A DNA stretch of 64,000 bases from an uncultured Lachnospiraceae bacterium (GTDB lineage Bacteria > Bacillota > Clostridia > Lachnospirales > Lachnospiraceae), in assembly GCA_947164865.1 (NCBI GenBank), contig CAMUYA010000008.1:1-64000 (forward strand), given 5' to 3'. Position numbers and translations under genes: made by a program. Shown here in pieces: positions 61,171 through 64,000 of this stretch. The notes beneath the pieces are model-generated. The model saw only the letters and a program-made list of their open reading frames with translations, ran no database searches and had not been told where the DNA came from. The stretch's first letter is position 1. Each line of letters begins with the position of its first letter.

Positions 61171-62067
61171 CTACATAAGGACCGACTTTGTTCCGTATAC
61201 CACTCTGTCCAGTCCCGAATAATCCTTAACTATATTAACATCAACATATCCTTCGTTCTTCATGAGGCCGGACACTTCTTCACCCTGATCGTACCCGATC
61301 TCAAAAAAGAGCATCCCGCCCGGAGCAAGAAAAGAAGCTGCCTCGGGAATGATCTTATTATAAAAAAATAAGCCGTTATTTAATCCATCCAGAGCAATCC
61401 TGGGCTCATGATCTCTCACTTCGGGCTCCAGCGTTCCTATAACATCGCTCTTTATATATGGCGGGTTTGACACTATGATATCAAATCTGTCTCCCTTTCT
61501 TACAGGCTCAAACAGATCACCCTGCAGAAACTCTATCGCGGCTCCCTCTCCCGCCATTCCTTCGTTATCACTTTCCGGTGTATCCCGTCTTCCCAGGATG
61601 CTTTCGGCATTCTCCCGCGCAAGTGCAAGTGCTTTTTCCGAGATGTCGACCCCAACTCCCTCGCAATAATTTGAAAACTTTAAAAGGCTTGTCAGAATGC
61701 ATCCGCTGCCGGTGCACAGATCAAGAATACGGCTTCCGTCACTCAGGTTTCGGAGCACCTCCTCTACGAGTATCTCGGTATCCGGGCGAGGGATTAAAGC
61801 ATCGGGTGTTATTTTAAAATCCAGCCCCATAAAACAGGTCCTTCCGAGGATATGCTGTACCGGTTCTCTTTTCTTTCTTCTTTCGACCGCAGCTCGAAAG
61901 TCAGGAACGTGGGATTCGTCCAACAGCTTTTCGGGCTCTGTCAGGATATCGATCCTTTTTATGCCGAAAAAAGCCTCCAGAAGCAGCCTTGCATTTTCCT
62001 CCGGCTCCGGTACGCCTGCTCCCAAAAGCTCTTCTTTGGTAGTTTTATAAATCTCCGCGACCGTCAT
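61171..62067 (-). CDS. prmC: Release factor glutamine methyltransferase
   Basis: 298 residues. The N-terminal helical part is followed by the Rossmann methyltransferase with [18 protein letters not shown] (SAM site) and the [10 protein letters not shown] catalytic NPPY motif. It methylates the GGQ Gln of RF1 and RF2, and prfA lies 16 bases downstream. An insertion of about 25 residues ([20 protein letters not shown]) before VSNPPY is somewhat longer than usual. It starts one base after the DUF1385 gene ends. Confidence 0.96.
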   Translation of the reverse strand: MTVAEIYKTTKEELLGAGVPEPEENARLLLEAFFGIKRIDILTEPEKLLDESHVPDFRAAVERRKKREPVQHILGRTCFMGLDFKITPDALIPRPDTEILVEEVLRNLSDGSRILDLCTGSGCILTSLLKFSNYCEGVGVDISEKALALARENAESILGRRDTPESDNEGMAGEGAAIEFLQGDLFEPVRKGDRFDIIVSNPPYIKSDVIGTLEPEVRDHEPRIALDGLNNGLFFYNKIIPEAASFLAPGGMLFFEIGYDQGEEVSGLMKNEGYVDVNIVKDYSGLDRVVYGTKSVLM

Positions 62068-63195
62068 TTAGTCCTCCCAGTCGTCCTCATCCGGCTCAAA
62101 TTCCATCTCAAGCTCGGGACCTTCCTCAAGGTCATCGTCATCCAGAACAGCCACAGCGTCCAGATTGATGGAGGAAAATTCCTCTCGGTCTTCCTTGTAA
62201 TTTATCTTGATATGGTCTTCCTCTTCCTCATCTTCACGTACCATAGCATCTGTTACTTCATAATCGTATGCCTCTTTCAGGTACGCCTTCCAGTCAAACA
62301 CAGCCTCGACCGATGCTATGGCAGCCTGGATCATATGCTTATCCGGCTCGCGAGTGGTGATATGCTGAACCCACAGACCGGGTGCGGAGATTATTGTCAG
62401 AAAAATACTGTCATATCTTCCTGCAAGCCTCAGAATCTCGTAGGATATTCCCGCGATCACCGGCATTATCGCCACTCGTACCACCATACGAAGCCACAGA
62501 GCATCAAATCTTAAAAATATGAAAAGAATGACACTTACCATAGCGACAATGAATATGAAGCTTGTGCCGCAGCGCTTATGGTAGCGGGAGCTTCTGGCAA
62601 CATTCCTGACGCTGAGTATCCTTCCTCTTTCTATGCAGTTGATACATTTATGCTCTGCTCCATGATACGCAAAAATCCTTCGTATATCCTTAAGTGAGCT
62701 TATCAGGATAAGATACAGAAGAAGTATGAGAATACGTATCACTCCCTCTATAATGGCATTAAGAGAATCGTTTCTGACAAATTTTTCAAAATACGTAGCT
62801 ATATAAGTGGGCAGGATGACAAAGATACCGACTGCGATGATCATTGACAGTATCCCTACTATTACGCCTCCCGCGCTATTCTTTGTATCATTATGGACTC
62901 TTTTGGAATCTCTGCGGGCTTCTTTTTCCGCTTCCGAATCATAAAACGAGACAGCGTAATTCATTGTCCTCATTCCGAGGATAACGCTGTCGAGGAAATT
63001 AACCACACCGCGAACAAACGGGATATTATCGGTCTTTCCTTTTGTGAGACCCGAATAATGCTCCACTTCAACAGTGAGATTCCCGTCGGGTTTTCTGACG
63101 GCCACAGCGTACTTTTCGCCGTTTTTCATCATGACGCCCTCAAGAACAGCTTGTCCTCCGATGCCTGAATATCCTTTTTTTGCTGTTTCTTCCAT
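62068..63195 (-). CDS. DUF1385 family membrane protein (YqhQ-like)
   Basis: 375 residues. A cytoplasmic N-terminus (YSGIGGQAVLEGVMMKNGEKYAVAVRKPDGN) precedes four to five membrane helices; the conserved YHGAEHKCINCIERGR lies in a loop near residue 195. A long acidic C-terminal tail (about 300-375) is extra. Function is unknown; the gene is regularly found beside prmC and prfA in Clostridia. It follows rpmE and its terminator at 126 bases. Confidence 0.93.
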   Translation of the reverse strand: MEETAKKGYSGIGGQAVLEGVMMKNGEKYAVAVRKPDGNLTVEVEHYSGLTKGKTDNIPFVRGVVNFLDSVILGMRTMNYAVSFYDSEAEKEARRDSKRVHNDTKNSAGGVIVGILSMIIAVGIFVILPTYIATYFEKFVRNDSLNAIIEGVIRILILLLYLILISSLKDIRRIFAYHGAEHKCINCIERGRILSVRNVARSSRYHKRCGTSFIFIVAMVSVILFIFLRFDALWLRMVVRVAIMPVIAGISYEILRLAGRYDSIFLTIISAPGLWVQHITTREPDKHMIQAAIASVEAVFDWKAYLKEAYDYEVTDAMVREDEEEEDHIKINYKEDREEFSSINLDAVAVLDDDDLEEGPELEMEFEPDEDDWED

Positions 63196-63234
63196 TAAAC
63201 TAACCTCCAGAAAGCATATCGTTTTTCGCGGAGC

Positions 63235-63284
63235 GTTTTTTTCCTTATAGGTAAGTCGGAAGAACTTATCTATAAGGAAAAAAA
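63235..63284. other. Long palindrome between rpmE and DUF1385
   Basis: TTCCTTATAGGTAAGT (63241-63256) pairs with ACTTATCTATAAGGAA (63264-63279) with one G-T pair, extended by T and A runs. It overlaps the T tract of the rpmE terminator, so forming one structure could weaken the other. It is not itself a terminator on either strand. Confidence 0.55.
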
Positions 63285-63307
63285 GGGTTGAGGTTTACCC
63301 TCAACCC
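63276..63307 (-). terminator. Terminator of rpmE
   Basis: Stem GGGTTGAGG/CCTCAACCC with a short loop, followed by TTTTTTT on the minus strand, 14 bases past the rpmE stop codon. Confidence 0.85.
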
Positions 63308-63320
63308 GTAGATGATCGAT

Positions 63321-63521
63321 TTACTTAAGTCCGTACTTCTTGTTGAACTTATCGATACGTCCGTCCGCCCTGACGTTCTTCTGCTGACCGGTGTAGAACG
63401 AGTGGCACTTGGAGCAAACCTCGACGTGAATCTCGGGCTTGGTTGAGCCTGTCACGAAGGTGTTGCCGCAGTTGCAGGTAACGGTCGCCTGGTAGTACTC
63501 GGGATGAATTCCTTCTTTCAT
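63321..63521 (-). CDS. rpmE: Ribosomal protein L31, zinc form
   Basis: 66 residues from the ATG at 63521 behind AGAGAGG; the frame extends upstream to 63581 but without a ribosome site. The four zinc ligands are present (Cys16, Cys18, Cys36, Cys39), so this is the C+ zinc-binding form. The C-terminus [21 protein letters not shown] is standard. It lies downstream of rho, the common clostridial order. Confidence 0.97.
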   Translation of the reverse strand: MKEGIHPEYYQATVTCNCGNTFVTGSTKPEIHVEVCSKCHSFYTGQQKNVRADGRIDKFNKKYGLK

Positions 63522-63658
63522 TATTTTCACCTCTCTATAAAAAAGAATATTATGCGTTTTTGATCCGCACTGCCTATGCAACCACAGACAGCTATACCAC
63601 TATACCATAAGAAACCTTCTCATGCAAGCGGTTTTTTATATTTTGTATGATCCGCGGC

Positions 63659-64000
63659 CTACAGGAATTTGTTGGACTTAACAAGTCTGACAAAATCCTG
63701 ATTGTTCCTGGTCTTGGAGAACATATCAAGGATGCGGTCGGTAGCCTCATCGGGCTTCAATCCGTTGAGTGCCTTACGCATTATGGTGATGGCCTCGAGT
63801 TCATCCTTATCCATAAGAAGATCTTCTCTTCTCGTGCCGGATTTGGCCAGGTCGATTGCAGGGAAAATCCTTCTCTCGGAAAGCTTACGGTCGAGCACTA
63901 TTTCCATATTGCCGGTGCCTTTAAACTCCTCGTATACCACATCATCCATCTTGCTTCCGGTCTCGACAAGCGCTGTTGCGAGCACCGTGAGGCTTCCGCC
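63659..64000 (-). CDS. rho: Transcription termination factor Rho, C-terminal part at window edge
   Basis: The last 113 codons only; the frame stays open to the right edge (GGSLTVLATALVETGSKMDDVVYEEFKGTGNMEIVLDRKL). The motifs are the conserved C-terminal ATPase segment of Rho, including the R-loop and the KSGTRREDLL region. The start, the RNA-binding domain and Walker A lie outside the window. Confidence 0.97.
   Translation of the reverse strand, partial: GGSLTVLATALVETGSKMDDVVYEEFKGTGNMEIVLDRKLSERRIFPAIDLAKSGTRREDLLMDKDELEAITIMRKALNGLKPDEATDRILDMFSKTRNNQDFVRLVKSNKFL

Noticed and set aside
1..64000. CRISPR array, prophage or integrase genes
   Set aside because: No regularly spaced direct repeats, cas, phage structural or recombinase genes were found on either strand. 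The 57000-57070 repeats encode a coiled coil and are not an array.

Overview
The window reads as chromosome of a low-to-mid GC, anaerobic Firmicute of the class Clostridia, most likely family Lachnospiraceae near Butyrivibrio, Pseudobutyrivibrio or Roseburia. The main reason is a complete central butyrate operon, thl-crt-hbd-bcd-etfB-etfA (16.4-22.6 kb). Supporting it are Clostridia-style housekeeping blocks (infC-rpmI-rplT; rho-rpmE-DUF1385-prmC-prfA), many zinc-ribbon membrane proteins, a GH43 enzyme beside a GPH sugar transporter, and a TIR-WD40 receptor. The genus is an inference. No phage, plasmid, CRISPR or intact transposase gene was seen. Most genes lie on the minus strand.

Layout, left to right. 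0-8.2 kb: two tRNA-Ser genes, a large DUF3160 zinc-ribbon membrane protein, a GPx plus CDF metal-efflux pair, a YitT membrane protein and a flotillin. 8.3-15.7 kb: a nine-gene Tad/Flp pilus-type locus (ATPase, two TadB/C platform proteins, Flp-like pilin, two pseudopilin-like proteins, CpaB-like protein, an InlB-repeat surface protein, a prepilin peptidase). 16-22.7 kb: the butyrate operon, with a strong promoter, a Rex-like operator and intergenic palindromes. 22.8-29.6 kb: hibernation factor, a three-gene lipoprotein/flavin-reductase-fold set, an AEC permease, tRNA-Gly, a CPBP protease-DUF2975-XRE operon, and the infC operon with an attenuator leader and an AUU start codon. 29.6-32.7 kb: sugar transporter, GH43 enzyme and a YwlG-family protein.

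32.7-43.3 kb is visibly AT-rich. Sample 60-base lines counted by eye give about 20-38 percent GC, against 53-58 percent in lines from the butyrate operon and the GGDEF gene. It looks like an accessory island. It holds a six-gene TerB/zinc-ribbon membrane operon facing an XRE regulator across a perfect inverted-repeat operator, a DUF4160/DUF2442-XRE pair that resembles a toxin-antitoxin module, a secreted DUF6273 protein with a C-terminal repeat domain, and a group of an HTH protein, a MORN-like membrane protein and a transmembrane Ser/Thr kinase.

43.3-64 kb returns to core-like composition: a MacB/MacA-type ABC exporter behind an OmpR-type direct-repeat promoter, a PAS/GGDEF sensor, a threonyl-tRNA synthetase without a TGS domain, a NagZ-like GH3 enzyme, a TIR-membrane-WD40 receptor, a DHH phosphoesterase, a CarD-type regulator, then prfA, prmC, DUF1385, rpmE and the 3' end of rho at the window edge.

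The best candidates for an undescribed system are the TerB/zinc-ribbon operon with its XRE switch (33.0-38.2 kb) and the adjoining kinase/HTH/MORN/DUF6273 group, part of which lies between two near-identical 19-base inverted repeats. Start codons were moved inward from the longest reading frame wherever a Shine-Dalgarno sequence or a promoter decided the matter.
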